A stretch of 64,000 nt of DNA. Origin: Actinomycetota bacterium. Lineage in GTDB: Bacteria > Actinomycetota > Nitriliruptoria > Nitriliruptorales > Nitriliruptoraceae. Position 1 is the stretch's first letter, and the number at the start of each line of letters is the position of its first letter. The notes below the pieces were generated by a model. That model saw nothing but the letters and a program-made list of their open reading frames with translations. It did not search any database and had not been told where the DNA came from. A program made the position numbers and the translations under genes. Below, one piece after another: positions 25,265 to 33,510 of the stretch. The DNA is taken from assembly GCA_019347575.1 (NCBI GenBank), contig JAHWKY010000020.1, positions 1 through 64,000 on the forward strand, written 5' to 3'.

Positions 25265-27046
25265 TCAGAGGACGGGGAGGAGCCTCGCGGAGCCGCGGCG
25301 AACCTCGAACGCTCCGTTCGGCGCGTCGTTGACGCTGGCGTCCGGATCCTCGACGGGGTTGTAGTTGGGCGGGTTGAGCAGCGGCAGGCCCAGGATCCGC
25401 TGGCGCGCCACGACGCGGTCGGCGCGGACGTCGACGAGGACGTAGCCGTTGCTGTCGAAGTCGACGTAGCGCACGTGCTTGTTCGCCGCGATGGCGGCGA
25501 CTCCCACCGGGTTGGTCGAGCCGTGCGGGAACGGGGTCCCGATCGACAGCATCCCGAGCCGCTCGTTGAAGTTCTCCGACGAGATGCCCGGGCACACGAA
25601 CTCGGTCGCGACCGGCTCGCCGACCGGAGCGTCGCCCTGTTCGACGTACGCCTCCGATGACCAGCCGGTGTGGATGTCGCCGGTGAGGAAGACCACGTCG
25701 GGGACGGGCCCGCCGCCCTCGTCCCCCCTCAGGTAGCCGAGGACCTCGCGCCGCTCGGGTTGGTAGCCGTCCCACTGGTCGGTGTTCACCGGCAGCCCGT
25801 CACGGTGGTAGGTCACGGGGAGGGGTTCGGCCTCGGGGCGCTGCGTGAGGTCGGCGACCACGGCGCCGATCGCGTCCGGCAGCACCACCATGTTCAGCGG
25901 CGTGATCATCAGCTGGTTGCCGATCAGCTTCCAGCGCGTCCCGGCGTCGCGCAGCGCGTCCTTGAACCACGCCTTCTGACCAGCACCGAGGATGGTGCGG
26001 TCGGGATCGCTGATGCCGGGCTCGTCGATGTTGCTGGTCGGGTTGAAGTTGCGGTTGGTCCCACCGACGCCCTCGGACCGGAACGAGCGCGAGTCGAGCA
26101 TGATGATGTCGGCGAGGTCGCCGTAGCGCAGCCGCCGGTGGATCCCGCGGGGATCGGGGCGATCCTCACGCGCGGGGAGGTACTCGAAGTAGGCCTGCAT
26201 CCCGGCGGCCTCGCGGTCGGCGTAGGGGATCTCGGCGGGGTCCTCGTTGTCGCCGTGGTTCACCGCGCCGGTGGCCCAGCGGTCGCCCGCCACCTCGTGG
26301 TCGTCCCAGACGCAGATGAAGGGGTGCATGCGGTGCGCGGCGCGCAAGTCGGGATCGGCGCGGTACTGGCGGTACCGCTGCCGGTAGTCCTCGAGCGTGT
26401 AGGTCTCGCCGGCGGGTGCGCCGGACGCGTCCACGTGGATCCGCGGGTAGGTGCGTCGTGACGTGGGGAGGTAGGCCTCGTACTCGTAGATGTAATCGCC
26501 GAGGAACAGCACGCCGTCGAGGTCCTGCGCGGCGATGTCGCGCCACACCGAGTACCAGCCCTGCTGCAGGTCCTGGCACGAGGTCACCGCGAGCCGCAGG
26601 CGGTCGGTCGTGAGCGGGGCGGTCCGGGTGCGGCCCACCACCGACGCGCTGGTCCCGGCGACGAACTGGTACCAGTAGCGCTGCCCCGGCTCGAGCCCCG
26701 TCGGCACCGCGACGTAGGTGCCGTCGCCGTTGGGCTGCGCCTCGCCTTCCGCGACGACGTCGGAGGGATGCAGCGTGGCGGGGGGCACATCCCCGAGCCC
26801 CGCGGCCGGTGCGACGCGGAAGCGGACCGCGCCGACACCGCCGTCGCGGCGGGTCCACAGGATCACGCTGGAGGGGCCGGGATCGAACGACGCCACCCCG
26901 AGCGAGAACCCGGTGCCCACGTCCGGATCGGACCCGGCGGCGAGGAGCACCGCCCCACGCAGCGGCGGAGCGGCGGCCACCAGGGTGAGCGCACCTGCTC
27001 CCTGGAGGAAGCGCCGACGGCTGAGCCTGACACGCACGTCATCCAT
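25265..27046 (-). CDS. phoD: Alkaline phosphatase PhoD, Tat-exported
   Basis: A 593-residue secreted phosphodiesterase/phosphatase. The N-terminus RLSRRRFLQGAGALTLVAAAPP is a twin-arginine signal, as usual for PhoD, which folds with Ca/Fe in the cytoplasm before export. A fibronectin-like N-terminal domain (about 50-150) is followed by the metallophosphatase core: GVLFLGDYIYEYEA, CVWDDHEVAGDRW, IIMLDSRSFR and VVFLTGDIHTGW. The enzyme releases phosphate from esters and teichoic acids. ATG 27046 has no clear ribosome-binding site. A 42-bp palindrome lies in the divergent gap to plsC. Confidence 0.9.
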   Translation of the reverse strand: MDDVRVRLSRRRFLQGAGALTLVAAAPPLRGAVLLAAGSDPDVGTGFSLGVASFDPGPSSVILWTRRDGGVGAVRFRVAPAAGLGDVPPATLHPSDVVAEGEAQPNGDGTYVAVPTGLEPGQRYWYQFVAGTSASVVGRTRTAPLTTDRLRLAVTSCQDLQQGWYSVWRDIAAQDLDGVLFLGDYIYEYEAYLPTSRRTYPRIHVDASGAPAGETYTLEDYRQRYRQYRADPDLRAAHRMHPFICVWDDHEVAGDRWATGAVNHGDNEDPAEIPYADREAAGMQAYFEYLPAREDRPDPRGIHRRLRYGDLADIIMLDSRSFRSEGVGGTNRNFNPTSNIDEPGISDPDRTILGAGQKAWFKDALRDAGTRWKLIGNQLMITPLNMVVLPDAIGAVVADLTQRPEAEPLPVTYHRDGLPVNTDQWDGYQPERREVLGYLRGDEGGGPVPDVVFLTGDIHTGWSSEAYVEQGDAPVGEPVATEFVCPGISSENFNERLGMLSIGTPFPHGSTNPVGVAAIAANKHVRYVDFDSNGYVLVDVRADRVVARQRILGLPLLNPPNYNPVEDPDASVNDAPNGAFEVRRGSARLLPVL

Positions 27047-27122
27047 CAGTGAGGGGTTCGCCACCGCGCCCCGGGACTCCTGCGCCACGGGCGGCCACGG
27101 TGGTGGGGTTGAACCGGGTGAG

Positions 27123-27164
27123 GTTGAAGTGTTGAGTACGTCAGAGCGCACCCAACGCTTCAAC
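27123..27164. repeat. 42-bp palindromic element, copy 1
   Basis: GTTGAAGTGTTG pairs with CAACGCTTCAAC over 12 bp with one G-T type mismatch. A second element of exactly 42 bp, in inverse orientation, lies at 28999-29040. Copy 1 covers the region upstream of the -10 box of plsC, where an operator would be. Confidence 0.65.
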
Positions 27165-27175
27165 GTCGGCGCTCC

Positions 27176-27181
27176 TACCCT
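27176..27181 (+). promoter_or_regulatory. -10 box of plsC
   Basis: TACCCT ends 6 nt before GTG 27188, implying a leaderless mRNA. The 42-bp palindrome occupies the upstream promoter region. Confidence 0.4.
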
Positions 27182-27187
27182 CACAGC

Positions 27188-27862
27188 GTGAGCGCGCCCC
27201 GCCCCGAACCGACCGGCGACCCCGTCCGCGTGCCGCGGGACACCTGGCTCTACCGGCCGCTCGCCGTGTTGGTCGGTGCGCTGGGACGCGTCCTGGCGCG
27301 CACCGACGTGCGGGGAGCGCATCACGTGCCACGGTCGGGTCCGGGCCTCGTCGTCGCCAACCACATCAGCCACCTCGACACCATCGTGCTGTTCGCGGCT
27401 CTGAGTCGGCTGGGGCGACGGCCCCGCTTCACCGCGCACGCGGGGACCTGGGCCGTGGGGATCCTGGGGTGGCTGTTCGAGCAGGGAGGGGTCATCCCGG
27501 TCCACCACGGGGAGGGGCCGGAACGCTTCGCGGCGGACGTGCTGGCGTTCCTCGACGCCGGGGAGCTGGTCGTCGTCTACCCCGAGGGGACCATCCCGCG
27601 CTCGCCGCAGGACCGCCGGGCCCGTCCCGGTGCAGGCCTCGCCGCGGCTCGATCGACCGCCCCGGTCGTCCCCGTCGCGATGGCCGGCATCGCGCCCTGG
27701 ACCGGGTTCCCGATGCGTCTACGCCAACCCGCCACGGTGACGTTCGGGGCGCCGATGCAGGTCCCGCCACTCGCGCCCGACGCGAGCCGGGATGCCCAGA
27801 TCCGCACCTCGGAGGCGCTCCTGGACCGTATCGACCAGTTCCTGCCAGCCCCACGGACGTGA
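27188..27862 (+). CDS. plsC: 1-acyl-sn-glycerol-3-phosphate acyltransferase (PlsC family)
   Basis: A 224-residue membrane-peripheral acyltransferase of phospholipid synthesis. It carries VANHISHLDTIVLF, the HX4D catalytic motif, then PRFTAHAGTWAVG, GVIPVHHG and VVVYPEGTIPRS, the EGT substrate-binding block. VVPVAMAGIAPW is motif IV. The family transfers fatty acyl groups to lysophosphatidic acid, but several actinobacterial paralogues use other acceptors, so the exact acceptor is uncertain. The gene is divergent from phoD. The start GTG is inferred from the -10 box spacing. Confidence 0.85.
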   Translation: MSAPRPEPTGDPVRVPRDTWLYRPLAVLVGALGRVLARTDVRGAHHVPRSGPGLVVANHISHLDTIVLFAALSRLGRRPRFTAHAGTWAVGILGWLFEQGGVIPVHHGEGPERFAADVLAFLDAGELVVVYPEGTIPRSPQDRRARPGAGLAAARSTAPVVPVAMAGIAPWTGFPMRLRQPATVTFGAPMQVPPLAPDASRDAQIRTSEALLDRIDQFLPAPRT

Positions 27863-27881
27863 GGCGTGAGCCACCGTGGGT

Positions 27882-27908
27882 TCAAGTTCTCGGGTCATCC
27901 GCCGACCA
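27882..27908 (+). promoter_or_regulatory. FliA/WhiG (sigma-28)-like promoter
   Basis: TCAAGTTC (27882-27889), 11 bp, GCCGACCA (27901-27908). The -35 octamer is identical to that at 15851 and the spacing is the same. It drives the Pro-rich membrane protein at 27963, about 50 nt downstream. Confidence 0.5.
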
Positions 27909-27962
27909 TTGACAGCGGGTAAGCGCGGATCGGTTCGGGTAGGAGCGACCAAGGTGGGCGGC

Positions 27963-28997
27963 ATGGACGGCGCCGGGGGTTCGACCGAGTTCGACGACCT
28001 GCTGGCCGAGCTCGACTCGGTGAGCGGGCCGCCGCCTCCTCCCGCGGCACCACCGCCGGCGGTGCCCGCCACGGCGTCGCCTCCGGTCGCGCCGGCTGCC
28101 GTCGCGTCGCACCGGCCGACCGAGTCCCAGCCGTCGCCGGCTGGCGCCTCGAAGCCCCAGCCTCCCGACAGCATGGGGTTCTTCGGGACCAGCCCCGCCA
28201 GCACCCCGCCCGCTGCGCCGCCGTCCGCTGCTCCTGCAGCTGCACCACCGGGGGGACCCTCACCTCCGGGCGCGCAGCCCCCGCTGGGCCGGTTCGGCGC
28301 GACGGAGCCGGTCAAGGTCACGAGGCGCGGGAAGGGCACGGGCCTCGGCGGCCTCGCGATCTTCCTCGGCGTCGTGTGCCTCGGTATCGCCATCGTCATC
28401 CCGCAGTTCTGGTTCCTCATCGGCCTCACCTTCGCCGGTGCCGCGTTCCTCGGCGGCATGACCTTCCGCCACGCCATCAACTACGACACGCCAGGACGCA
28501 CCACCGGCGGTATCGCGGTCGTGCTGGCGGTCCTCGCGATCATCACGTTCGTGATCGGGCTACAGCGCGAAGCCAACCGAGCCACCGAGACCACTGGAGG
28601 TGGGCTCTTCAGTGCCATGAGCGGAATCGAGATCGAGTCCGAGGTGCGCACGCTGCTCCTCGACGGCACCGGAACCGCCACGGTCTCGCTGGACGGTCAG
28701 GTGCTCGAGGTACCGCTCGAGGCGTGCGACTTCAGCGACCCGGCTGTGGGTGTCGACCAGGCCGCGCGGGGCGCCGCCACCGACGCCGGTCGGGACCTGA
28801 CCGTGACGCTGCTGTCGTCGACGATCGGCGAGACCGAGGACGCCGTGTCGGTCGGGCTCGGTGCCAACGGCTACGTGCTGACCGGCCGCAACCTGTTCAC
28901 GGTCGAGGGCGGGACCCTCACGGTGGCGGGCGAGATGCGTGAGGCCTTCGGCCCCGGCCGGGTCCAGATCAGCCTCACCGCCACCTGCAGCGCCTGA
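27963..28997 (+). CDS. Pro/Ala-rich membrane protein, function unknown
   Basis: A 344-residue protein. Residues 1-110 are a low-complexity Pro/Ala/Ser linker after an acidic start (FDDLLAELDSVSG). Hydrophobic segments GLGGLAIFLGVVCLGIAIVI, FWFLIGLTFAGAAFLGGM and GGIAVVLAVLAIITFVIGL follow, so there are about three membrane helices. The C-terminal 125 residues contain two similar halves (VSLDGQVLEVPLEACDF and VGLGANGYVLTGRNLF) and are probably extracytoplasmic beta structure; the two halves resemble a lipid- or protein-binding module, but none is identified. ATG 27963 has AAGGTGGG upstream. The FliA-like promoter links it to the kinase at 15905. Confidence 0.7.
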   Translation: MDGAGGSTEFDDLLAELDSVSGPPPPPAAPPPAVPATASPPVAPAAVASHRPTESQPSPAGASKPQPPDSMGFFGTSPASTPPAAPPSAAPAAAPPGGPSPPGAQPPLGRFGATEPVKVTRRGKGTGLGGLAIFLGVVCLGIAIVIPQFWFLIGLTFAGAAFLGGMTFRHAINYDTPGRTTGGIAVVLAVLAIITFVIGLQREANRATETTGGGLFSAMSGIEIESEVRTLLLDGTGTATVSLDGQVLEVPLEACDFSDPAVGVDQAARGAATDAGRDLTVTLLSSTIGETEDAVSVGLGANGYVLTGRNLFTVEGGTLTVAGEMREAFGPGRVQISLTATCSA

Positions 28998-28998
28998 G

Positions 28999-29040
28999 GT
29001 TGGAGCATTGAGCGCGTCGCGACGTACTCAACGCTTCAAC
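28999..29040. repeat. 42-bp palindromic element, copy 2
   Basis: GTTGGAGCATTGAG pairs with CTCAACGCTTCAAC over 14 bp with two G-T type mismatches around a GTCGCGAC centre. It is the inverse of copy 1 and begins just after the stop of the upstream gene, 80 bp before the oxidoreductase start. Confidence 0.65.
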
Positions 29041-29119
29041 GGAGCAGCGTCGCCCAGCACTGGCTTCCCGCTGGGGCGCGCAGGTGACAGACTGGCCGCG
29101 ACCCCGTAAGGGAGCACCC

Positions 29120-31354
29120 GTGGCCACCCGCACCGCCGTCCGGACCTGCCCGCTGTGCGAGGCCACCTGCGGTCTCGTGCTGACCCTCGAAGGGAACCGC
29201 ATCGTCGGGGCGGCAGGCGACCCCGACGACGTGTTTAGCCACGGCTACGTCTGCCCCAAGGGCGCCACCTTCGGTGAGCTCGAGCACGATCCGGACCGGC
29301 TCACCCGGCCGCTTGTCCAGGTGGACGGCCGCCACCGGGAGGCGACCTGGGACGAGGCGTTCGCGATCATCGCCGAGCGCTGGACCGCGGTGGTCGACCG
29401 GCACGGCACGGAGGCGACCGCCGTTTACGTCGGCAACCCCAACGTGCACAACCTCGCCGGCAGCCTCTACCTGCGGCCGCTCCTGAAGCTGCTGAGGACC
29501 CGGAACCTGTTCAGCGCGTCGAGCGTGGACCAGCTCCCCAAGCACGTCTCCAGCGGCTACCTGTTCGGTGATCCCCTCGCCATCCCGGTGCCCGACATCG
29601 ATAGCACCGACTGGCTGCTGATGCTGGGCGCGAACCCGCGCATGTCCAACGGGAGCCTGTGCACCGCCCCGGACTTCCCCGGCCGTCTCGACGCGCTGAA
29701 GGCACGGGGCGGCAAGCTCACTGTCGTCGACCCCCGTCGTAGCCGCACCGCGCGCAAGGCGGACGAGCACGTCTTCATCCGCCCCGGCACCGACGGCCAC
29801 CTGCTGCTCGCGATGGTCGCGGAGCTGTTCGCCGCCGACCTCGTGGATCTCGGGGCACTGGTCAACGTCGTCGACGGTCTAGAGGTCGTCGAGCAAGCGG
29901 TCGCCGGATGGGACGCCGAGCAGGCGGCCGCTGTCACCGGCGTCGAGGCCGACACCATCCGGCGGCTGACCCGTGAGCTCGCCGCCGCCGACCGCGCCGC
30001 CGTCTACGGCCGCATGGGCACGACCACGGTCGCGTTCGGAACCGCCACCTCCTGGCTGGTCGACGTGCTCAACATCCTGACCGGCAACCTCGACCGCCCC
30101 GGCGGGGCGATGTGGCCCCTGCCCGCACACGCGATCCCGTCGCGGTGGCGGCGGGGAGGGTGGCGTACGGGGCGCTGGACGTCGCGCGTCCGTGGGTTCC
30201 CCGAGGCGATCGGCGAGCTCCCCGTCGCGACGCTCGTCGACGAGATCGAGACGCCGGGGGAGGGCCAGGTCCGCGCCCTGCTGACGGTGGCAGGCAACCC
30301 CGCCCTGTCGACGCCGGACAGTGCTCGGCTCGATCGTGCGCTCGCGTCGCTGGAGTTGATGGTCTGCGTCGACATCTACCTCAACGAGACCACCCGCCAC
30401 GCCGACGTGATCCTGCCGGCGGAGCCCTCGATCGCGCGCAGCCACTACGACGCGGCCTTCTACGGCCTCGCGATCCGCAACGTCGCCAACTACTCGCCTC
30501 CGGTCGTCGACCTCGACGAGGGCCAGGAGCGCGAGTGGCGCCTGCTGCTGCGGCTGGCCGGTGCCATGACCGGCCAGGGTCCCGACGTCGACCTCGATGC
30601 TGCCGACGGCTTCGTGGCGCTCGGCCTGGCGGGCCAGCTCACCTCGTCCGAGGAGTCCCGCGTCCACGGGCGCGACCCGGAGGAACTGCTCGCCGCCACC
30701 GCGCCCCGCACGGGCCCGGAGCGGCTGCTCGACCTGATGCTGCGGGCCGGTCCGTACGGCGACGGCTTCGGGGCGCACCCGGACGGTCTCACGCTGGCGA
30801 CGCTCGAGCAGAACCCCCACGGCGTCGACCTCGGGGCGCTCCAGCCGCGCATCCCCGACGTGATCCGCAACGACGGGGGGCGCATCGACCTCGCCCCGGA
30901 GCTGCTGGTCGCGGACGTGGCTCGGCTCCGGGCCCCGGCTGCTGCGAACGGCGGGTTCCTCCTCGTCGGTCGGCGCCACCTGCGCAGCAACAACTCGTGG
31001 GGGCACAACGTCCCGAGCCTGCGCAAGGGACGCGACCTGTGCACGCTGCACCTGCACCCCGACGACGCCACTGGTCTCGGCGTCGGTGACGGGGACGAGG
31101 TGCGCCTCAAGTCCGCGGCGGGCGAGGTCGTCGCCCCGGTCGAGGTGACCGACGACATCATGCGGGGCGTGATCAGCCTGCCCCACGGCTACGGCCACGA
31201 CCTCGACGGCATCGAACTGTCGGTCGCGAGCGTCAACCCCGGCGTGAACGTCAACATCCTGGCCGACGGGTCGGTCGATCCGGTCTCCGGCAACGCGGTG
31301 CTCAACGGCGTCGCCGTGACGCTCGAGCGTGTCGCTGCCCCTGCGGCGGTGTGA
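29120..31354 (+). CDS. Molybdopterin-dependent oxidoreductase
   Basis: A 744-residue DMSO-reductase-family enzyme. The N-terminal Cys10-x2-Cys13-x3-Cys17-x27-Cys45 binds a [4Fe-4S] cluster, followed by the conserved PKG. Domain-2 and -3 motifs include GANPRMSNGS, VVDPRRSRTARKADEHVFIRPGTD and GTATSWLVDVLNILTGNLDRPGGAMWPL. The C-terminal cap (HLRSNNSWGHNVPSLRKGRDLCTLHLHP...DATGLGVGDGDEVRLKS) is the molydop_binding domain. No Tat signal, so it is cytoplasmic. GTG 29120 has AGGGAG 5 nt upstream. The substrate (formate, thiosulfate or another) cannot be named, since the Mo ligand residue is not obvious. It is first in an operon with YbaK and LigD-polymerase genes. Confidence 0.87.
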   Translation: MATRTAVRTCPLCEATCGLVLTLEGNRIVGAAGDPDDVFSHGYVCPKGATFGELEHDPDRLTRPLVQVDGRHREATWDEAFAIIAERWTAVVDRHGTEATAVYVGNPNVHNLAGSLYLRPLLKLLRTRNLFSASSVDQLPKHVSSGYLFGDPLAIPVPDIDSTDWLLMLGANPRMSNGSLCTAPDFPGRLDALKARGGKLTVVDPRRSRTARKADEHVFIRPGTDGHLLLAMVAELFAADLVDLGALVNVVDGLEVVEQAVAGWDAEQAAAVTGVEADTIRRLTRELAAADRAAVYGRMGTTTVAFGTATSWLVDVLNILTGNLDRPGGAMWPLPAHAIPSRWRRGGWRTGRWTSRVRGFPEAIGELPVATLVDEIETPGEGQVRALLTVAGNPALSTPDSARLDRALASLELMVCVDIYLNETTRHADVILPAEPSIARSHYDAAFYGLAIRNVANYSPPVVDLDEGQEREWRLLLRLAGAMTGQGPDVDLDAADGFVALGLAGQLTSSEESRVHGRDPEELLAATAPRTGPERLLDLMLRAGPYGDGFGAHPDGLTLATLEQNPHGVDLGALQPRIPDVIRNDGGRIDLAPELLVADVARLRAPAAANGGFLLVGRRHLRSNNSWGHNVPSLRKGRDLCTLHLHPDDATGLGVGDGDEVRLKSAAGEVVAPVEVTDDIMRGVISLPHGYGHDLDGIELSVASVNPGVNVNILADGSVDPVSGNAVLNGVAVTLERVAAPAAV

Positions 31355-31364
31355 GCACGAGCAC

Positions 31365-31835
31365 GTGACGGTCGAGACGCCCGCGCTCGCTGCGCTGGAT
31401 GCCCTAGGCGTGGAGCACCGCGTCGTGCGGACCGAGCGGGCGCGCAGCGTCGAGGAGAGCGCCAGCTTCCAGGGCATCGAGGTCGGGGCGCTGCTGAAGT
31501 CGCTCGTGGTGCGGCGGCGTGCGGACGACTACGTGCTGGTGCTCGTGCCGGGCGACCGCCGCATCGATTGGCCGGCGCTGCGTGCCCACCTCGGCGTGTC
31601 GCGGCTGAGCCTGCCCGACGCCGACGAAGCGTTCGAGGCGACCGGCTACGAGCGTGGTGCGATCACCCCGTTCGGGGCGCGGGGCGAGTGGCCGGTTCTC
31701 GTCGATGCGGCCGCCCTCGAGCACGAGACGGTGGCCGTCGGGGGCGGGGCGCACGGTGTCAACGTCCACCTCGCCCCGGCCGATCTCGTCGCCGCGACGG
31801 GCGCCGACGTCGTCGCCGTCACCGAACCGAGCTGA
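31365..31835 (+). CDS. YbaK/EbsC-family protein (Cys-tRNA(Pro)/aminoacyl-tRNA editing)
   Basis: A 156-residue trans-editing domain protein. Family members hydrolyse mischarged tRNA, mainly Cys-tRNA(Pro). The recognisable blocks are VEHRVVRTERARSVEESAS, the conserved lysine region GALLKSLVVRR, YVLVLVPGDRRIDWPALR and GAHGVNVHLAPADLVAATGA. GTG 31365 is 10 nt after the oxidoreductase stop. It is followed 2 nt later by the LigD-polymerase start, so all three are one transcript. The specificity (Pro, Cys, Ala) is not readable from sequence. Confidence 0.82.
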   Translation: MTVETPALAALDALGVEHRVVRTERARSVEESASFQGIEVGALLKSLVVRRRADDYVLVLVPGDRRIDWPALRAHLGVSRLSLPDADEAFEATGYERGAITPFGARGEWPVLVDAAALEHETVAVGGGAHGVNVHLAPADLVAATGADVVAVTEPS

Positions 31836-31837
31836 GC

Positions 31838-32842
31838 GTGGCCAAGAACGAGACCCACGTCGAGGTCGACGCCCATCTCGTGCGGGTGTCCAGCCCCGAC
31901 AAGGTCGTCTTCCCACAGCAGGGCTGGACCAAGATGGACATCGTCAGCCACTACCTGCGTGTGGCCAACGGGGCGGTGCGCGGCATCTACGGGCGGCCGA
32001 GCAACCTCAAGCGCTGGCCCAACGGCGTCGAGGCCGACCCGTTCTACCTCCGCCGCACCAAGCCCTCGTCGGACATCGAGACGCAGGTGGTCGCGTTCGC
32101 GGCGGCTCACCCTGGACCGATGTGGATCCCGCGCAGCGCCGCCGACATCGTGCGCATGGTCCACCTCGGCTGCGTCGACCTCAACCCCTGGCCGAGCCGG
32201 GCGGAGGACGTCGACCACCCCGACGAGCTGCGTCTCGACCTCGACCCCACACCGGGCGTCACCTTCGACGTGGTCAAGCGCGTCGCCAAGGTCGTCCGCG
32301 AGATCCTCGAGGAGGACGGGCTGATCGTGTGGCCCAAGACCTCCGGCTCACGGGGCTTGCACCTCTACGTCCGACTCGCGCCCCGGTGGACCTTCCACGA
32401 GACCCGCCGCGCGGTCCTCGCCGTTGCCCGGGAGGCCGAGCGCCGCACCGACGAAGCGACGACCGCGTGGTGGAAGGAGGAGCGCCACGGCGTGTTCATC
32501 GACTTCAACCAGACCGCGCGCGACAAGACCATCGCCTCGGCCTACAGCGTGCGCCCCACCGGGTACGTGTCCACGCCCTTCACGTGGGACGAGCTCGACG
32601 ACATCGACACGCGCGACTTCCCGATGGACCGCTCCGGCGACCGGTGGGACGAGGCCGGCGGCGATCCGCACGCTGGCATCGACGACGCCCCGTGCGACCT
32701 CACCCCGACGTTGCGGCGGGTCGTACGCGACGAGGAGGAGCACGGCCTCGGCGACGCGCCCTGGCCGCCGCACTACCCCAAGCAGCCCGGCGAGCCGCTC
32801 CGCGTCGCCCCGTCCCGCCGCGCCGACCGCGATGGAACTTGA
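31838..32842 (+). CDS. Stand-alone LigD-type DNA polymerase/primase (PolDom)
   Basis: A 334-residue protein homologous to the polymerase domain of DNA ligase D, used in bacterial non-homologous end joining. Motifs: SSPDKVVFPQQGWTKMDIVSHYL, LRLDLDPTPG (the two metal-binding Asp near 132/134), WPKTSGSRGLHLYVRL, and ARDKTIASAYSVRPTGYVSTPFTWDEL. Neither the ligase nor the phosphoesterase domain is present, and no ku gene is in the window. GTG 31838 lies 2 nt after ybaK. Similar split enzymes occur in several actinobacteria. Its last codons and stop lie in a 50-bp palindromic repeat. Confidence 0.9.
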   Translation: MAKNETHVEVDAHLVRVSSPDKVVFPQQGWTKMDIVSHYLRVANGAVRGIYGRPSNLKRWPNGVEADPFYLRRTKPSSDIETQVVAFAAAHPGPMWIPRSAADIVRMVHLGCVDLNPWPSRAEDVDHPDELRLDLDPTPGVTFDVVKRVAKVVREILEEDGLIVWPKTSGSRGLHLYVRLAPRWTFHETRRAVLAVAREAERRTDEATTAWWKEERHGVFIDFNQTARDKTIASAYSVRPTGYVSTPFTWDELDDIDTRDFPMDRSGDRWDEAGGDPHAGIDDAPCDLTPTLRRVVRDEEEHGLGDAPWPPHYPKQPGEPLRVAPSRRADRDGT

Positions 32843-32883
32843 CTACCTGGGGGCACTCAGCTGCACCCGAGTATTCAAGTTCG
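32834..32883. repeat. 50-bp palindromic element, copy 2
   Basis: Same length and structure as 24794-24843, with about seven changed positions. It overlaps the 3' ends of the convergent LigD-polymerase and methyltransferase genes and contains the TGA stop of the former. Confidence 0.7.
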
Positions 32884-33492
32884 CGCGGCGGTTGCGAGGA
32901 AGAGAGGGAAGGTGCCGGACTCCTTCTCGACGACGTGGCACGGCTGGAAGCGTACGTCGGTGAAGCCGGCCGCCTCGAGCTGGGTCGCCAGCGCCCCGCG
33001 CTCGAAGCCGTGGTGGCCTTCGAAGTCGTGGTCGTCGGAGTGGAACGAGCCGTCCTCCTCCTCGAGGTCGGCGACGCAGAGGCGACCCCCCTCGGCCAGC
33101 AGCGCGGCGAACGCGGTGAGCACGCTTGCCACGTCGTGGATGTGGTGCAGCGTCATCACCGTGACGACGAGGTCGAAGCGTTCGCCCGATGGGGCGGATG
33201 CCGCCGCCAGGTCCAGGTCCCAGACCCGGCTGTCCGCGGGCAGCCGTCCGTCCCCGATCTTGGCGGCGATCACCTCGCGCATGCCGACGGACGGTTCCGC
33301 CAACGTGATCGCCCCGACGTGCTCCGAGAGGAACTGGCTGACCATGGCCGTGCCCGCTCCGTACTCGAACAGGCTCGTCTCCGACCCCAGCGCGACGGCA
33401 CCACGGATCGTGTCTGCCACGACCCGCGCCCGTTCGACCTTGGCGGGATCGTCGTCCCACGTCGCTGCGCGCTCGTCGAAGTCGGTAGCCAC
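32875..33492 (-). CDS. Class I SAM-dependent methyltransferase
   Basis: A 205-residue protein. FDERAATWDDDPAKVERARVVAD is typical of the small-molecule methyltransferase N-terminus. SLFEYGAGTAMVSQFL is motif I, with Tyr in place of the usual second Gly, ITLAEPSVGMREVI is motif II, and FDLVVTVMTLHHIHDV is motif IV. HSDDHDFEGHHGFERG is a His-rich loop that could bind metal. GTG 33492 has GGGAGGG 7 nt upstream. It lies 18 nt after the SnoaL-like gene. Its C-terminus overlaps the palindromic repeat. The substrate is unknown. Confidence 0.82.
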   Translation of the reverse strand: MATDFDERAATWDDDPAKVERARVVADTIRGAVALGSETSLFEYGAGTAMVSQFLSEHVGAITLAEPSVGMREVIAAKIGDGRLPADSRVWDLDLAAASAPSGERFDLVVTVMTLHHIHDVASVLTAFAALLAEGGRLCVADLEEEDGSFHSDDHDFEGHHGFERGALATQLEAAGFTDVRFQPCHVVEKESGTFPLFLATAART

Positions 33493-33510
33493 GGTCGCTC
33501 CCTCCCGAGC

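Noticed and set aside
32877-32910. Third sigma-28-like promoter after the 50-bp palindrome (TCAAGTTC)
   Set aside because: The -10 part 11 bp later is GCGAGGAA, not GCCGA-like, and no plus-strand gene follows.
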